This document shows, one piece after another, positions 26,973-36,096 of a stretch of DNA of 64,000 nucleotides. The notes under the pieces were generated by a model, which was not told the origin of the DNA, made no database searches, and saw only the letters and a list, made by a program, of their open reading frames with translations. A program made the translations under genes and the position numbers. Position 1 is the first letter of the stretch. Each line of letters begins with the position of its first letter. This stretch comes from Paenibacillus chondroitinus NBRC 15376 (GTDB lineage Bacteria; Bacillota; Bacilli; Paenibacillales; NBRC-103111), in assembly GCF_004000765.1 (NCBI RefSeq), contig NZ_BILW01000007.1, forward strand, positions 169,304 through 233,303, read 5' to 3'.

Positions 26973-27860
26973 ATGAATATAATCCATGATGAAATTATTG
27001 ATCTAATGAAAAGTGCAGGCACTCGACCAATTGAAACCGGAGTACCAGGGCTAAGTATGATTAAGGGAGACATTCCCGCACATCAACTTGCAGCGCTCTA
27101 CGAGCCTATGATTGGTTTTACGGTTCAAGGAACAAAGATCCTTTCCATCGGGGAGCGTTGCACAGACCTGAAAGGGCCATCCTATTACGTGTTACCGGTA
27201 CATGTTCCTGCAACAGCGAGTGTACACTCAGATCGTGATGGCCGTCCTTACATGTCCCTTGGTCTTAGGTTGAATCAGGATGTTCTTCAGAGTTTATTAA
27301 GAGATCTCCCTGAAAATCTAATCCCAACTGCTTCCGAGCATTTCACAGCTTGTGAAATAGACAATGAATTTATGGCGGCATGGCTGCGCTTATTGCGATT
27401 ATCTAAAATACCAAAAGATATTCCAGCTCTTGCACCAGCTTATGAGCGTGAAATCCTTTATCGCGTTCTGATGGGACCACAAGGATGGAATCTGAGGCAA
27501 TTTGGGTTGCTGGAAAGTAATTTATCTAAAATTTCCCAGGTTGTAAAATGGTTTCGCGAAAATTTTATGAGGCCAATAGACATCCGTGATATGGCATCAA
27601 AATCTGGTATGGCTATAAATACCTTTCACCGTCAGTTTAAAAGGGCAACGGGTTTAAGTCCTATTCAATTTCAAAAGCAATTAAGGCTTTTGGAGGCTAG
27701 GAACCTCATTGCATTTGAGGGCTATCCAGTAGCAAGTGCCGCATATCATGTTGGCTATCAAAGTCCCTCACAGTTTAATCGAGAGTACTCTCGCTTCTTC
27801 GGTTCATCTGCAGCTCGGGATACGGAGAAACTAAGACGAATCGAAAGCGCGAGGGATTAA
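26973..27860 (+). CDS. AraC-family regulator with AraC_N-type sensor
   Basis: A 295-residue regulator with the N-terminal domain seen in AraC_N-type proteins (GTRPIETGVPGLSMIKGD..., YEPMIGFTVQGTK) and a C-terminal AraC double helix-turn-helix (about 195-290; IDIRDMASKSGMAINTFHRQF, VASAAYHVGYQSPSQFNREY). Family members in this branch usually sit beside, and regulate, oxidoreductase genes. It is divergent from the SDR gene. The ribosome site (AAGAG) is weak. Confidence 0.9.
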   Translation: MNIIHDEIIDLMKSAGTRPIETGVPGLSMIKGDIPAHQLAALYEPMIGFTVQGTKILSIGERCTDLKGPSYYVLPVHVPATASVHSDRDGRPYMSLGLRLNQDVLQSLLRDLPENLIPTASEHFTACEIDNEFMAAWLRLLRLSKIPKDIPALAPAYEREILYRVLMGPQGWNLRQFGLLESNLSKISQVVKWFRENFMRPIDIRDMASKSGMAINTFHRQFKRATGLSPIQFQKQLRLLEARNLIAFEGYPVASAAYHVGYQSPSQFNREYSRFFGSSAARDTEKLRRIESARD

Positions 27861-27954
27861 ATCATTGACATCTTTTTTGTACAAATCCACACATGTTGAG
27901 AACTGTTCACGGTTAGTAAGAAATGGTTAATACCAAGATGTCTCGGTGTTCAGA

Positions 27955-27979
27955 CTCTTCCTTGAATGGAAGGGTTTTT
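27955..27979 (+). terminator. Terminator after AraC regulator
   Basis: CTCTTCC-TTGAAT-GGAAGGG followed by TTTTT on the plus strand, 95 bases past the AraC stop. Confidence 0.6.
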
Positions 27980-28136
27980 ATTATTTAATGGAATTTTTAT
28001 GTAGAGTGAGGGAGCATTATAGAGCAAATTACATTGAGGCTCGGGTATTTGGTGGATATTACCCACCATTTAAATGTAACATGCTTCTATTCGCTCTCAC
28101 TCTAAATTCATGCTACTTCCTAATCGCATTGCACGT

Positions 28137-28178
28137 AAAAAATCCCGATGTATCATGGCTTCAAGCCACATCGGGACT
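28137..28178 (-). terminator. Terminator of the KtrA/C - TrmH operon
   Basis: On the minus strand AGTCCCGATGT pairs with ACATCGGGA, with an inner GGCTTGAAGCC loop, followed by TTTTTT. Confidence 0.75.
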
Positions 28179-28254
28179 AGTCTTAGTAGTGACAAAATTA
28201 CGTTCCAAACGGTGACAAAGTGAATTACAACTCACAGCAATGAATGGCCACAAG

Positions 28255-29049
28255 CTACATCAACCGCTGCCGCGAAGCCTCAAACAGCAATACCGTAGCC
28301 GCCATCGCCACATTCAGCGACTCCGCCTTCCCCTGCATGGGGATGATGACCTGCACATCCGACAGCGCAGCAACCTCCGGCGACACGCCCCGGCCCTCGT
28401 TGCCGAGAATCAGCCACGTCGGCTGCCGCAGGTCCGTGTCGTAACACGAGCTCTGCGCCTGCAGGCTCGTGGTCACGAGCCTCACGCCGCGCTCACGCGC
28501 GCGCGGCAGCAAAAGCCCCAGATCTGCCTCCACAATCGGCAGATGATACATCGATCCCATCGTCGAGCGGATCGTCTTGGGATTGTACAGATCGACCGTG
28601 CCGCGGCCGAGCACAACCGCTTTGGCACCGACCGCATCCGCGCTGCGGATGATGGTGCCGAGGTTGCCCGGGTCCTGGATGCCGTCCAGGACCACAACAA
28701 GATCATGCTCGCCAGCGAGCAGCTCGTCCATGCCCAGCTGCGGCCGAGCAACAACAGCCAGCACGCCCTGCGGCGTCTGCGTGTCCGTGCATTTCTCCAG
28801 AACGGCTTGGCTGACGCCGACCCATTCTACCATGCCTGGCGATGCCAGCGCAGCCAGACCGTCAGGCAACCCTTTTTCCAAGCTAAAGATAATGGTTTCG
28901 ACAGAGGCCCCCGCACGCAGAGCTTCCTCAACAAGATGGTGACCCTCGATGATGTATTTCCCTTGCTTGTCCCTACCCTTGCGCTCCAAAAGCTGTGCCC
29001 ATTCTTTCACGCGGGCGTTTTGAACAGACATAATTTCCGTATGTGTCAT
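28255..29049 (-). CDS. TrmH/SpoU-family RNA 2'-O-methyltransferase (YsgA type)
   Basis: A 264-residue RNA ribose methyltransferase. The N-terminal substrate-binding domain (residues 1-95) includes the typical KYIIEGHHLVEEAL. The SPOUT domain shows motif 1 LDGIQDPGNLGTIIRSADA, motif 2 WLILGNEGRGVSPE and motif 3 ViIPMQGKAESLNVAMAATVLLFE. The start follows GAGGAA and the KtrA/C-like gene stop by nine bases. In B. subtilis the ysgA homologue lies beside sspI, as here. The central part is strikingly GC-rich, producing long spurious antisense frames. Confidence 0.93.
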   Translation of the reverse strand: MTHTEIMSVQNARVKEWAQLLERKGRDKQGKYIIEGHHLVEEALRAGASVETIIFSLEKGLPDGLAALASPGMVEWVGVSQAVLEKCTDTQTPQGVLAVVARPQLGMDELLAGEHDLVVVLDGIQDPGNLGTIIRSADAVGAKAVVLGRGTVDLYNPKTIRSTMGSMYHLPIVEADLGLLLPRARERGVRLVTTSLQAQSSCYDTDLRQPTWLILGNEGRGVSPEVAALSDVQVIIPMQGKAESLNVAMAATVLLFEASRQRLM

Positions 29050-29058
29050 TTCCTCTAC

Positions 29059-29718
29059 CTACTCTGCAAAAGTCACTTCAAACGTTTGAAGATCCGAATT
29101 TTTTCCAACGACAACCAAAATATCATCAGATCGCAGCTTTTCCTCCGCACTTGGCGGAATAATCAGCTTGTCATTCTGTTTAATCGCTATCACATTGCAG
29201 CCGTATTTGGCCCTAATATCAAGTTCTTTCAGATTTTTACCAATCATATGACGAGAGGCTTGAATCTCCACAATGCTGTGATCTGAGGACAATTCTATGT
29301 AATCAACAATATTAGACGAGATCAAGTGATGCGCCACACGCTGTCCCATATCTCTCTCTGGATAGACGACCTTGTCAGCGCCGATTTTTTTAAGCACCTT
29401 CCCATGCAAGTCATTCACAGCTTTCACAACAACCGTAGGTATTCCCATTTCTTTGAGAATTAATGTGGTCAAGATACTCGCTTGAATGTCCTCCCCAATG
29501 GCGACTACGACAACGTCAAAATTGCGTATTCCCAGGGCCCGGAGCGCTTCTTCATCCGTTGAATCCGCTTGTACCGCGTGCGTGACGATCGATGAGATCT
29601 CTTGCACAGTCTCTTCACGAGAATCAATGGCCATGACTTCAAAACCTAATTGTGACAACGTTCTGGCAATGCTGGACCCGAATCTTCCCATGCCAATAAT
29701 GGCAAATTGTTTTCTCAT
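29059..29718 (-). CDS. KtrA/KtrC-type RCK subunit of a potassium transporter
   Basis: A 219-residue cytoplasmic gating subunit: RCK_N Rossmann domain (FAIIGMGRFGSSIARTL; acidic DS at the end of strand 2, binding ATP/ADP/NADH) and RCK_C domain (about 135-219). This size and order match KtrA/KtrC, which partner KtrB/KtrD membrane subunits; none is encoded here. RCK_C domains of this group bind c-di-AMP in relatives, notable because a c-di-AMP riboswitch occurs at 47.8 kb. ATG 29718 lies about 12 bases after GGAGG. Co-transcribed with the RNA methyltransferase. Confidence 0.9.
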   Translation of the reverse strand: MRKQFAIIGMGRFGSSIARTLSQLGFEVMAIDSREETVQEISSIVTHAVQADSTDEEALRALGIRNFDVVVVAIGEDIQASILTTLILKEMGIPTVVVKAVNDLHGKVLKKIGADKVVYPERDMGQRVAHHLISSNIVDYIELSSDHSIVEIQASRHMIGKNLKELDIRAKYGCNVIAIKQNDKLIIPPSAEEKLRSDDILVVVGKNSDLQTFEVTFAE

Positions 29719-29880
29719 AGGTTGGCGTTTCCTCCAAGTTCCCAATATGATTTTAAATTATAACATACTTGCGATCTGTAAACTCACTGTGCGCGGAAAG
29801 AGGCGAAGGTGAAGGATGAACCGCCATCAACTTGCGCATATTAGTATCGATAACGAAAGGGAAGCGAGGTCCACGAACGA

Positions 29881-30084
29881 ATGAACATTACATTAAGACA
29901 GGCCATCGTCCAGAGAGTCCAAAATAAATCCAATGACGAACTTCAAGAAATTATTGAAGATTCGATTGGCGGGGAAGAAAGGGTATTGCCCGGGCTAGGT
30001 GTGCTTTTCGAAATTATATGGCAGCATAGTGAAGCCAATATCCAAAATGAACTCGTTGAAACCTTAAAAGGGCATCTCCCTTGA
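29881..30084 (+). CDS. sspI: Small acid-soluble spore protein SspI
   Basis: A 67-residue protein matching SspI: MNITLRQAIVQRVQNKSNDELQEIIEDSIGGEE... followed by the family core LPGLGVLFEIIWQ. Made in the forespore under SigG in relatives. It is divergent from the KtrA/C - TrmH operon, consistent with the sspI-ysgA neighbourhood of Bacilli. GAGG lies 12 bases before ATG, a long spacing. Confidence 0.93.
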   Translation: MNITLRQAIVQRVQNKSNDELQEIIEDSIGGEERVLPGLGVLFEIIWQHSEANIQNELVETLKGHLP

Positions 30085-30479
30085 CCTCAAATCCCTACCA
30101 TCGGCTAGGGGGCTGCTTCATGCAATCCCTTAGCTGCATATTCGTACTCGACAGCCTGATGTACTCTACCTTCACACCAAGTAAAGCCGATTACTCCTGC
30201 TAATTCCCACAATATATCCATCTTCACCTAATTATCTGGATTTCTACCTCAAATTTCTACATATCTGCTATTGTTTCGCTCAAAATCAATCATTTAGCTT
30301 GAGTATCAACCGCTATTCCAATCCCTGCGACCGATCAGTGTACATTAACGGTAGTTTTTCCAGTTTTGTCTAACAGTGAAACCTTAGGGAATCGTCCACA
30401 CTGATCAGTGCCCTCCCCTGCATCAAACAAAAAAATCCCCCTCTAATCCAAGAGGAGGATAATGAATAAGGGATAATTG
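30085..30479. other. Gap after sspI
   Basis: No gene is visible. GATCAGTG at 30333 and the palindrome CACTGATCAGTG at 30399-30410 share a core; they may be operator-like or a minor repeat. The terminator of the Gfo/Idh operon closes the gap. Confidence 0.4.
30428..30460 (-). terminator. Terminator of the LacI/Gfo/ThuA operon
   Basis: On the minus strand ATCCTCCTCT-TGGATT-AGAGGGGGAT is followed by TTTTTTG, 20 bases past the last stop. Confidence 0.8.
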
Positions 30480-31574
30480 CTACAGCACAGTGTCCGGCGA
30501 CAAAGGTGCCGGTCTTTCACAGCTGCTTTGCATTACATAATGCTTGCCTTCGCTCGCTGCGTCGTGGAAGCCATGCATAGCTTCAAGCACGTGGTACGCC
30601 AGCTCGCCATTCGCACGGTGCGCTTCACTCTCACCGCTGATGAGCGCTTGCGCCATGGCCGCAACACCCAAACCGCGGCTGTTTTCTTTGTAGCCATGGG
30701 ATAATGGAATCGGCTCCCAGTCGGAACCATTTTTACGGATCATCACCTGACCGCCAAAAGTATTAGGATCCGGTACGCGCAAAGAGCCATGGCTGCCATA
30801 GATTTCAATGTTCGGCAGCTGCGTGCCGCCCATAATATCAAAGCTTGTAACCAGCGTGGCAATGGCGCCGCTATGGAAATCAAGCACGCCCGCAATATGC
30901 GTTGGCGTTTCAACCGTGATCTTTTGTCCGCGTTTTTTCTCGCTCTTAATTGTACGCTCCGGGAAGCTGATGCCTGTCGAGCCTGTTACACGGCGAATAG
31001 GTCCTAGCAGAGCTACTAATGCTGTAAGATAATAAGGACCCATATCGAACATAGGGCCGCCGCCTTTTGCATAATAAAACTCAGGGTCCGGATGCCAATG
31101 CTCGTGACCTTTGCCCATCATGAACGCCGTTGCGGCAATCGGTGTACCGATCCAACCGTCATTGATCAGCTTCACGCATGTCTGAATACCTCCGCCGAGG
31201 AATGTATCCGGCGCGCTGCCGACCGACAATCCTTGACGGCGAGCTACCTCCAGAATGCGCAAGCCCTCTTCGCGCGTAACCGCTAGCGGCTTTTCCACAT
31301 AGACGTGCTTGCCCGCTTCCAATACCTGAATACATACTTCAGCGTGTGCAGCCGGAATCGTCAGATTGATGACAATGTCAATATTCGGATCATTCAAAAG
31401 CTCCTGAACCGAATACGCGTGAGGAATATTAAACTCCTCCGCCCGCGCCTTCGCTCTACCCAAATCAATGTCCGCGCAAGCGAGCAGCTCCAAATGCTCA
31501 AAGTTAGGAATATTCTTCATATAAGCAGCACTAATATTTCCGCAACCAATAATACCAACCTTCTTTTTACTCAT
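30480..31574 (-). CDS. Gfo/Idh/MocA-family oxidoreductase
   Basis: A 364-residue NAD(P)-dependent sugar or cyclitol oxidoreductase. N-terminal Rossmann motif GIIGCGNISAAYMKN, catalytic-region EKPLAVTREEG, then the C-terminal alpha/beta domain with GGGPMFDMGPYYLTAL. ATG 31574 is nine bases after GGAGG. Last gene of an operon (LacI - Gfo - ThuA - Gfo). Two dehydrogenases of this family together with ThuA suggest oxidation of a sugar to its keto form and back, as in 3-keto-disaccharide pathways; the substrate is inference. Confidence 0.92.
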   Translation of the reverse strand: MSKKKVGIIGCGNISAAYMKNIPNFEHLELLACADIDLGRAKARAEEFNIPHAYSVQELLNDPNIDIVINLTIPAAHAEVCIQVLEAGKHVYVEKPLAVTREEGLRILEVARRQGLSVGSAPDTFLGGGIQTCVKLINDGWIGTPIAATAFMMGKGHEHWHPDPEFYYAKGGGPMFDMGPYYLTALVALLGPIRRVTGSTGISFPERTIKSEKKRGQKITVETPTHIAGVLDFHSGAIATLVTSFDIMGGTQLPNIEIYGSHGSLRVPDPNTFGGQVMIRKNGSDWEPIPLSHGYKENSRGLGVAAMAQALISGESEAHRANGELAYHVLEAMHGFHDAASEGKHYVMQSSCERPAPLSPDTVL

Positions 31575-31594
31575 CTTTCCGCTCCTCCTCTTCG

Positions 31595-32224
31595 TTATCG
31601 TGTCGCCCACAGCAAGCCGCGGCGCATAAGCTCAAGTGTTTCCGGCATCCGTACGATGTTCGCTTGATGGCCAAGCGAGTTATAATACACTTTGCCTTCG
31701 CCATAGGTTTTGGTCCAAACCACCGGCATCTCCACATCGCCGAAATCTGTCACCGCATGAACCTGAATAGCAGGATCGACATGCATGTAATATTTTTCAG
31801 AGACGACGACGAAATCGTTAATTCCCTCTGTCAGAGAATGCTGACGATCTTTGATCCGCACAGTATAGGTAACACCGTCATTACCCGGATGAGCGACCCA
31901 TTGACCGCCGACCATGTATTGGTATTCGACTTCATTCCGGAAGGAATCCCCCATCCCGCCGTGGCAGCCGGCAATCCCGGTTCCGCCTTCTTTCACTGCG
32001 GCAAGTAAAGGGGCCAATTGCTCTTTCTCAATTTTCCCCATCGTCCATACGGGCACAACGAGATCAATGCTTTTCAAGCGTTCCGCATCCTTGAAGCTGT
32101 CCAGCGTATCAGATACCTCCACGCCATAACCTTCTTCGCGCAATACCCCCGCAAAAATCCCAGCTACTTCCTCAGGTTGATGACCGTCCCAGCCACCCCA
32201 GACAATCAATGCTTGTTTACTCAT
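31595..32224 (-). CDS. ThuA-like protein
   Basis: A 209-residue class-I-glutamine-amidotransferase-like protein of the ThuA family: ALIVWGGWDGHQPEEVAGIF at the N-terminus, GIAGCHGGMGDSFRN near the middle, and HPGNDGVTYTVRI. ThuA is linked to trehalose/sucrose 3-keto metabolism in Rhizobium. ATG 32224 follows AGGAG by ten bases. It sits between two Gfo/Idh genes, 20 and 37 bases away, in one operon. Confidence 0.9.
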   Translation of the reverse strand: MSKQALIVWGGWDGHQPEEVAGIFAGVLREEGYGVEVSDTLDSFKDAERLKSIDLVVPVWTMGKIEKEQLAPLLAAVKEGGTGIAGCHGGMGDSFRNEVEYQYMVGGQWVAHPGNDGVTYTVRIKDRQHSLTEGINDFVVVSEKYYMHVDPAIQVHAVTDFGDVEMPVVWTKTYGEGKVYYNSLGHQANIVRMPETLELMRRGLLWATR

Positions 32225-32261
32225 CTTGCTCAAGCTCCTCTCCGCTTCTGATTACGAACCC

Positions 32262-33422
32262 TTAAACCTCGCTAATTTTCACCCAACGGCGCTGCGCAAT
32301 GGATTGATCCACGGCTTCCAGCACCTCTTGACACTTCACGCCATCCACAAAATTCGGAACCGGCTGACGATCTTCCGTAAGCGCATTCATTAGCTCCACA
32401 ACCTCGTGCACGAACGTGTGCTCATAGCCGATGGTGTGTCCAGCCGGCCACCAAGCATCCATATAAGCGTGAGGCGCATCCGTTGCCAGAACACGGCGGA
32501 ACCCCTGAACATCCTCATCATCACTTGTAAAATATACCTGCAGCTCGTTCAAGCGCTCAAAATCAAACTTCACACTGCCTTTACTGCCGTTAATTTCAAA
32601 AGAATTCGTACACCGGTGACCGGCTGCAAACCGCGTTGCCTCGAAGCTGCCCAGCGCCCCATTTGCGAAACGGGCCATAAACAACGTCGCGTCATCCACG
32701 GTGACCGGTCCATGCGGCGCATCCTTGCTGCCTTTGGCGCTAAGTCCTGTCATGGAGCTCGGCAGTGGACGCTCCTTCACGAACGTCTCGCTCATGCCGA
32801 TGACTTCTGTCATATCGCCGACCAGGAAATGCGCCAGATCGATCAGATGCGCGCCCAAGTCGCCATGCGAGCCAGAGCCGGCAATTTCCTTCTGCAAGCG
32901 CCACACCAGCGGGAACGTCGGATCTACGATCCAGTCCTGCAGGAACCAGGCGCGGAAGTGATAGATCTCGCCGAGTCGACCGCTCTCGACCAGCTTCTTC
33001 GCGAGCTGCACCGCAGGAGCAAACCGATAGTTGAAGCCGACCATGTGCTTCACCCCAGCGGTTTCAGCCGCCTCCAGCATCTCCCTTGCATCCGCAAGGG
33101 TCAGCGCCAGCGGCTTCTCACAGAACAGATGCTTGCCAGCTTTGGCCGCTGCAAGCGCGATTTCCTTGTGCGCGTCGCTGGGAGCATTGATATCGACGAT
33201 GTCGATATCGGGATGCGTGACCAGCTCACGCCAGTCGGTGACATAACCATCCCAGCCGAACTGCTCGGCTGCGGTTTTGACACCGTTCTCATCGCGACCG
33301 CAGATGAGCTTCATGTTCGGCACCGCCGTCTGCGGGAAAAACATGTGCAAATCCTTATAAGCATGGCTGTGCGCCTTGCCCATAAACTTATAACCGACCA
33401 TACCAATATTGAATGATTTCAT
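32262..33422 (-). CDS. Gfo/Idh/MocA-family oxidoreductase
   Basis: A 386-residue oxidoreductase with NAD motif GMVGYKFMGKAHSHAY, catalytic EKPLALTLADARE and the C-terminal region SHGDLGAHLIDLAHFL. The N-terminal MVGYKFMGKAHSHAY form is typical of Gfo/Idh proteins paired with ThuA in Paenibacillus-like operons. AGGAGG lies about 11 bases before ATG. Second gene after the LacI regulator. Confidence 0.92.
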   Translation of the reverse strand: MKSFNIGMVGYKFMGKAHSHAYKDLHMFFPQTAVPNMKLICGRDENGVKTAAEQFGWDGYVTDWRELVTHPDIDIVDINAPSDAHKEIALAAAKAGKHLFCEKPLALTLADAREMLEAAETAGVKHMVGFNYRFAPAVQLAKKLVESGRLGEIYHFRAWFLQDWIVDPTFPLVWRLQKEIAGSGSHGDLGAHLIDLAHFLVGDMTEVIGMSETFVKERPLPSSMTGLSAKGSKDAPHGPVTVDDATLFMARFANGALGSFEATRFAAGHRCTNSFEINGSKGSVKFDFERLNELQVYFTSDDEDVQGFRRVLATDAPHAYMDAWWPAGHTIGYEHTFVHEVVELMNALTEDRQPVPNFVDGVKCQEVLEAVDQSIAQRRWVKISEV

Positions 33423-33470
33423 AACATTGAAAACCTCCTTAAGTGGTTAATCGTTCTATCCTTATATAAG

Positions 33471-34493
33471 CTAACAGCTCTTAGATGACTGACGGATGAT
33501 GAGTTGGGTTGGCAGCTTAACATTGGGAGAATTCACACTTTCCCCCTGCATGACGCGAGCTAATACACCTCGTGCCGCTTCTTTTCCCATCTCGTAAAAT
33601 GGCACATTAATACTGCTGAGCGGTGGGTCGCTCAGTTTGGCGGCATCGGAGTCGTCGCAGCCCACAACGGCAAAATCGCGACCTGCCACCCAACCTTTTT
33701 CCCGGAGTCCTTGCATCAGGCCGACAGCCATGCGATCATTGGCGGCAAATACCGCTTCCACCTGTCCCCGCTGTGCCCATAGCTTCTCCGCTGCTTCATA
33801 ACCGCTTTTCCGGCTGTAATTGCCTTCAAGCAGCATCTCATGTGGCGTCTCAAGCCCTGCATCGTACATGGCTTTCAGATAGCCTTGAAGTCTGTCCCCC
33901 GAATTGGAGTACTCCGGCGAGCCGTTCAAGAAGGCAATCTTCTTGTAGCCCTCCTCTTGCAAATGGCGAACAGCCTGATAACTGCCATCAACATGATCGG
34001 CATCCACTTCGTGAAAGGCTAAACCTTCAAAATGCTGATTCACCAAACAGAAGGGGTGCCCCTGCTCCTGCAGCTGTTGAAGCGATTCTCGCTGCTCCGG
34101 TGTATCTCTTGCCCCCAGAATGACACAAGCATCCACTTTCTGCGATCGGTAGAGCCTTGCGTAGTCCAAACTTTCATCCGGCTTGAGCAACGATAGAAGC
34201 AAGTCATACCCCTGCTCTCTTACTTGCTCGCCGATCCCGCTTAAGATTTCCGCAAAATAATACGCTGAGAACAGATGCACCTTAGGCATATAAGGAAGCA
34301 CCACACCGAGATTTCCGCTGCGTCTTCGTGCAAAGCTTTGCGCAATCGCATTCGGATGATAATTCAGCTGGCTAGCCGCTTCCAGAACACGCGCCTTGGT
34401 AGTAGGCTTCATGGGCCCGAGCCCATTGAATACACGGGAAACGGTCGCTTCGGAAACACCGGCCAATTCAGCAACCTCTTTTCTAGTCACCAT
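33471..34493 (-). CDS. LacI-family transcriptional regulator
   Basis: A 340-residue regulator: N-terminal LacI helix-turn-helix and hinge (residues 1-55; VTRKEVAELAGVSEATVSRVFNG, AASQLNYHPNAIAQS) and a periplasmic-binding-like sugar domain. ATG 34493 follows GGAGG by seven bases. First gene of the operon and probably represses it through the dyad at 34529-34544, just upstream of its start. Confidence 0.93.
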   Translation of the reverse strand: MVTRKEVAELAGVSEATVSRVFNGLGPMKPTTKARVLEAASQLNYHPNAIAQSFARRRSGNLGVVLPYMPKVHLFSAYYFAEILSGIGEQVREQGYDLLLSLLKPDESLDYARLYRSQKVDACVILGARDTPEQRESLQQLQEQGHPFCLVNQHFEGLAFHEVDADHVDGSYQAVRHLQEEGYKKIAFLNGSPEYSNSGDRLQGYLKAMYDAGLETPHEMLLEGNYSRKSGYEAAEKLWAQRGQVEAVFAANDRMAVGLMQGLREKGWVAGRDFAVVGCDDSDAAKLSDPPLSSINVPFYEMGKEAARGVLARVMQGESVNSPNVKLPTQLIIRQSSKSC

Positions 34494-34528
34494 GTAGAAG
34501 CCTCCATTATTCATTACTGAAATCATTT

Positions 34529-34544
34529 ATGTACACGCGTACAT
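34529..34544. promoter_or_regulatory. Candidate LacI operator
   Basis: ATGTAC-ACGC-GTACAT: two six-base arms around a central ACGC, 36 bases upstream of the LacI start, in the promoter region. Form and position fit LacI-type operators with a central CG. Confidence 0.65.
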
Positions 34545-34755
34545 TTTCTCATTCAAGAGCACTTTTTGTCAATACGTCACAGCCAAAAAATATTCATCTC
34601 ACATTTCGATACCAACACCAATTTCCAACGAATAAAACTAACAAAAAACGACTAATTTCTGTAAAATGATCTAATTTATTATATTGCCTATTCCTTGTCT
34701 TTCGTTTTATGATTAAGGTTACATGGACAACTATGATGTGGGAAGAGTGATCACA

Positions 34756-36096
34756 ATGAATGTAGCCCAACGCCTTCTTCACTTGGCCTCATCAACTCGG
34801 CGGAGCACGAAAAAAGTGACTCGAAGTCACCTTTTAATTTTGATCAAAAAAGCGGTAAAACGCCATAGCAGAGCTGTGCGCGAAGCACAAATTCAAACTA
34901 TTCTTACCTTGGATATTGACCGGTTTCGACATATCAATTTCTCACTCGGTTATGCGTCCGGTGATCTTCTGTTAGCCGAAGTCGCTCATCGACTGCGCTC
35001 CCTTCCTAATTGCAGTCTCGCCATGCGATCCGGGGATGATGAATTTGCGCTTGTTATACACGCACACCATCAGGAACAGTTGTCCCAATGTCTTTTACAG
35101 GTACAGCAGCTTTTTGAACAGTCGTTTATGATTCAGGAACATGAATGTTACATTAACGTTAGTATGGGCATGAGTGCCGTGGAGTTAACGCCAGCAACGG
35201 CTGAACACGCGTTGAAGCAAGCTGACCAAGCACTTCTGGCCGCCAAACACACAGGCAAAAATAAGCTTGTCACCTACCATTCCATGCTTTCACCTCAACA
35301 GACGAGCTCCATGGAAATGGAGACCGAGCTGCGCAAGGCTATTTTAGACAACCAGCTCATCTTGTACTACCAACCACGCCTTGAACTCTCTACCGGCAAA
35401 ATTAGTTGTCTGGAAGCTTTGGTGCGATGGAACCATCCCAAGCTCGGCATGATTCCGCCTAACGAGTTCATTCCGCTGGCAGAAGAGAGCGGTTTGATTC
35501 TGCCCCTTGGCGAATGGGTGCTCCGCGAGGCTTGCCTCCAGAAGATGAGATGGCTCGACGCCGGTATTTTAGACTATCAGGTTGCTGTCAATATTTCACC
35601 ATGCCAGTTCCAGGATGAGAACTTTTCGGATAAAGCCATTCGTATCATTGAACAAACCGGCATTGATCCTGCTTATCTGGAGTTCGAAATTACGGAAAGC
35701 TCGATTATGCAAAACATGGAAAACACCATAGCGGTGTTAGAGAAGCTCTGCAACAAAGGAATCTCTATCTCCATCGATGATTTCGGAATCGGCTACTCCT
35801 CGCTGAATTATCTGAAGCATTTTCCTATTCACTGTTTGAAAATCGACCGGTCCTTCGTTAAAAATATACATAGCAACAAAGATGATCTAGCGATCACCAA
35901 TGCCATTATTCACCTTGGTCACGCCCTTAACGTGCAAGTGGTAGCTGAAGGTGTAGAAGAAGTGAGCCAGCTTGAAATATTGCGAGAAACCACCTGCACC
36001 ACCATCCAAGGTTATCTCTTAAGTCCTCCGGTTTCCGTTTACGAAATCGAACAAAGCTTTCATCGATACGACAACAGACCGGTTATGATTTCATAA
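34756..36096 (+). CDS. GGDEF-EAL protein, probable c-di-GMP phosphodiesterase
   Basis: A 446-residue cytoplasmic protein: a GGDEF domain (about 25-185) and an EAL domain (about 200-435). The GGDEF signature reads RSGDDEF, with Gly-Asp-Asp-Glu-Phe in place of Gly-Gly-Asp-Glu-Phe, so synthesis of c-di-GMP is doubtful. The EAL domain keeps EALVRW, NISPCQF, EITES, IDDFGIGYSSL, LKIDRSF, VAEGVEE and QGY, so hydrolysis is expected. No sensor domain precedes them. I chose ATG 34756 (GGAAGAG upstream); ATG 34723 is an alternative. Its stop overlaps the stop of the convergent YheC/D-type gene. Confidence 0.9.
   Translation: MNVAQRLLHLASSTRRSTKKVTRSHLLILIKKAVKRHSRAVREAQIQTILTLDIDRFRHINFSLGYASGDLLLAEVAHRLRSLPNCSLAMRSGDDEFALVIHAHHQEQLSQCLLQVQQLFEQSFMIQEHECYINVSMGMSAVELTPATAEHALKQADQALLAAKHTGKNKLVTYHSMLSPQQTSSMEMETELRKAILDNQLILYYQPRLELSTGKISCLEALVRWNHPKLGMIPPNEFIPLAEESGLILPLGEWVLREACLQKMRWLDAGILDYQVAVNISPCQFQDENFSDKAIRIIEQTGIDPAYLEFEITESSIMQNMENTIAVLEKLCNKGISISIDDFGIGYSSLNYLKHFPIHCLKIDRSFVKNIHSNKDDLAITNAIIHLGHALNVQVVAEGVEEVSQLEILRETTCTTIQGYLLSPPVSVYEIEQSFHRYDNRPVMIS

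Larger units (their letters stand above)
27861..28254. other. Gap between convergent genes with terminators
   Basis: No gene is supported; an 89-codon plus-strand frame has no ribosome site and crosses a terminator. A TGGTGG/CCACCA hairpin lies at 28050-28068. Confidence 0.5.

Noticed and set aside
27946..28215. 89-codon plus-strand frame after the AraC gene
   Set aside because: Begins at the terminator of the AraC gene and runs into the terminator of the opposite operon; no ribosome site.
28240..29286. Long plus-strand frame of 348 codons
   Set aside because: It is antisense to the RNA methyltransferase and part of the KtrA/C gene, Arg/His/Gln-rich, lacks a ribosome site, and results from high GC at third positions.
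32406..33416. Plus-strand frame of 336 codons opposite a Gfo/Idh gene
   Set aside because: Composition is that of an antisense frame and no motif or ribosome site is visible; the minus-strand enzyme is clear.
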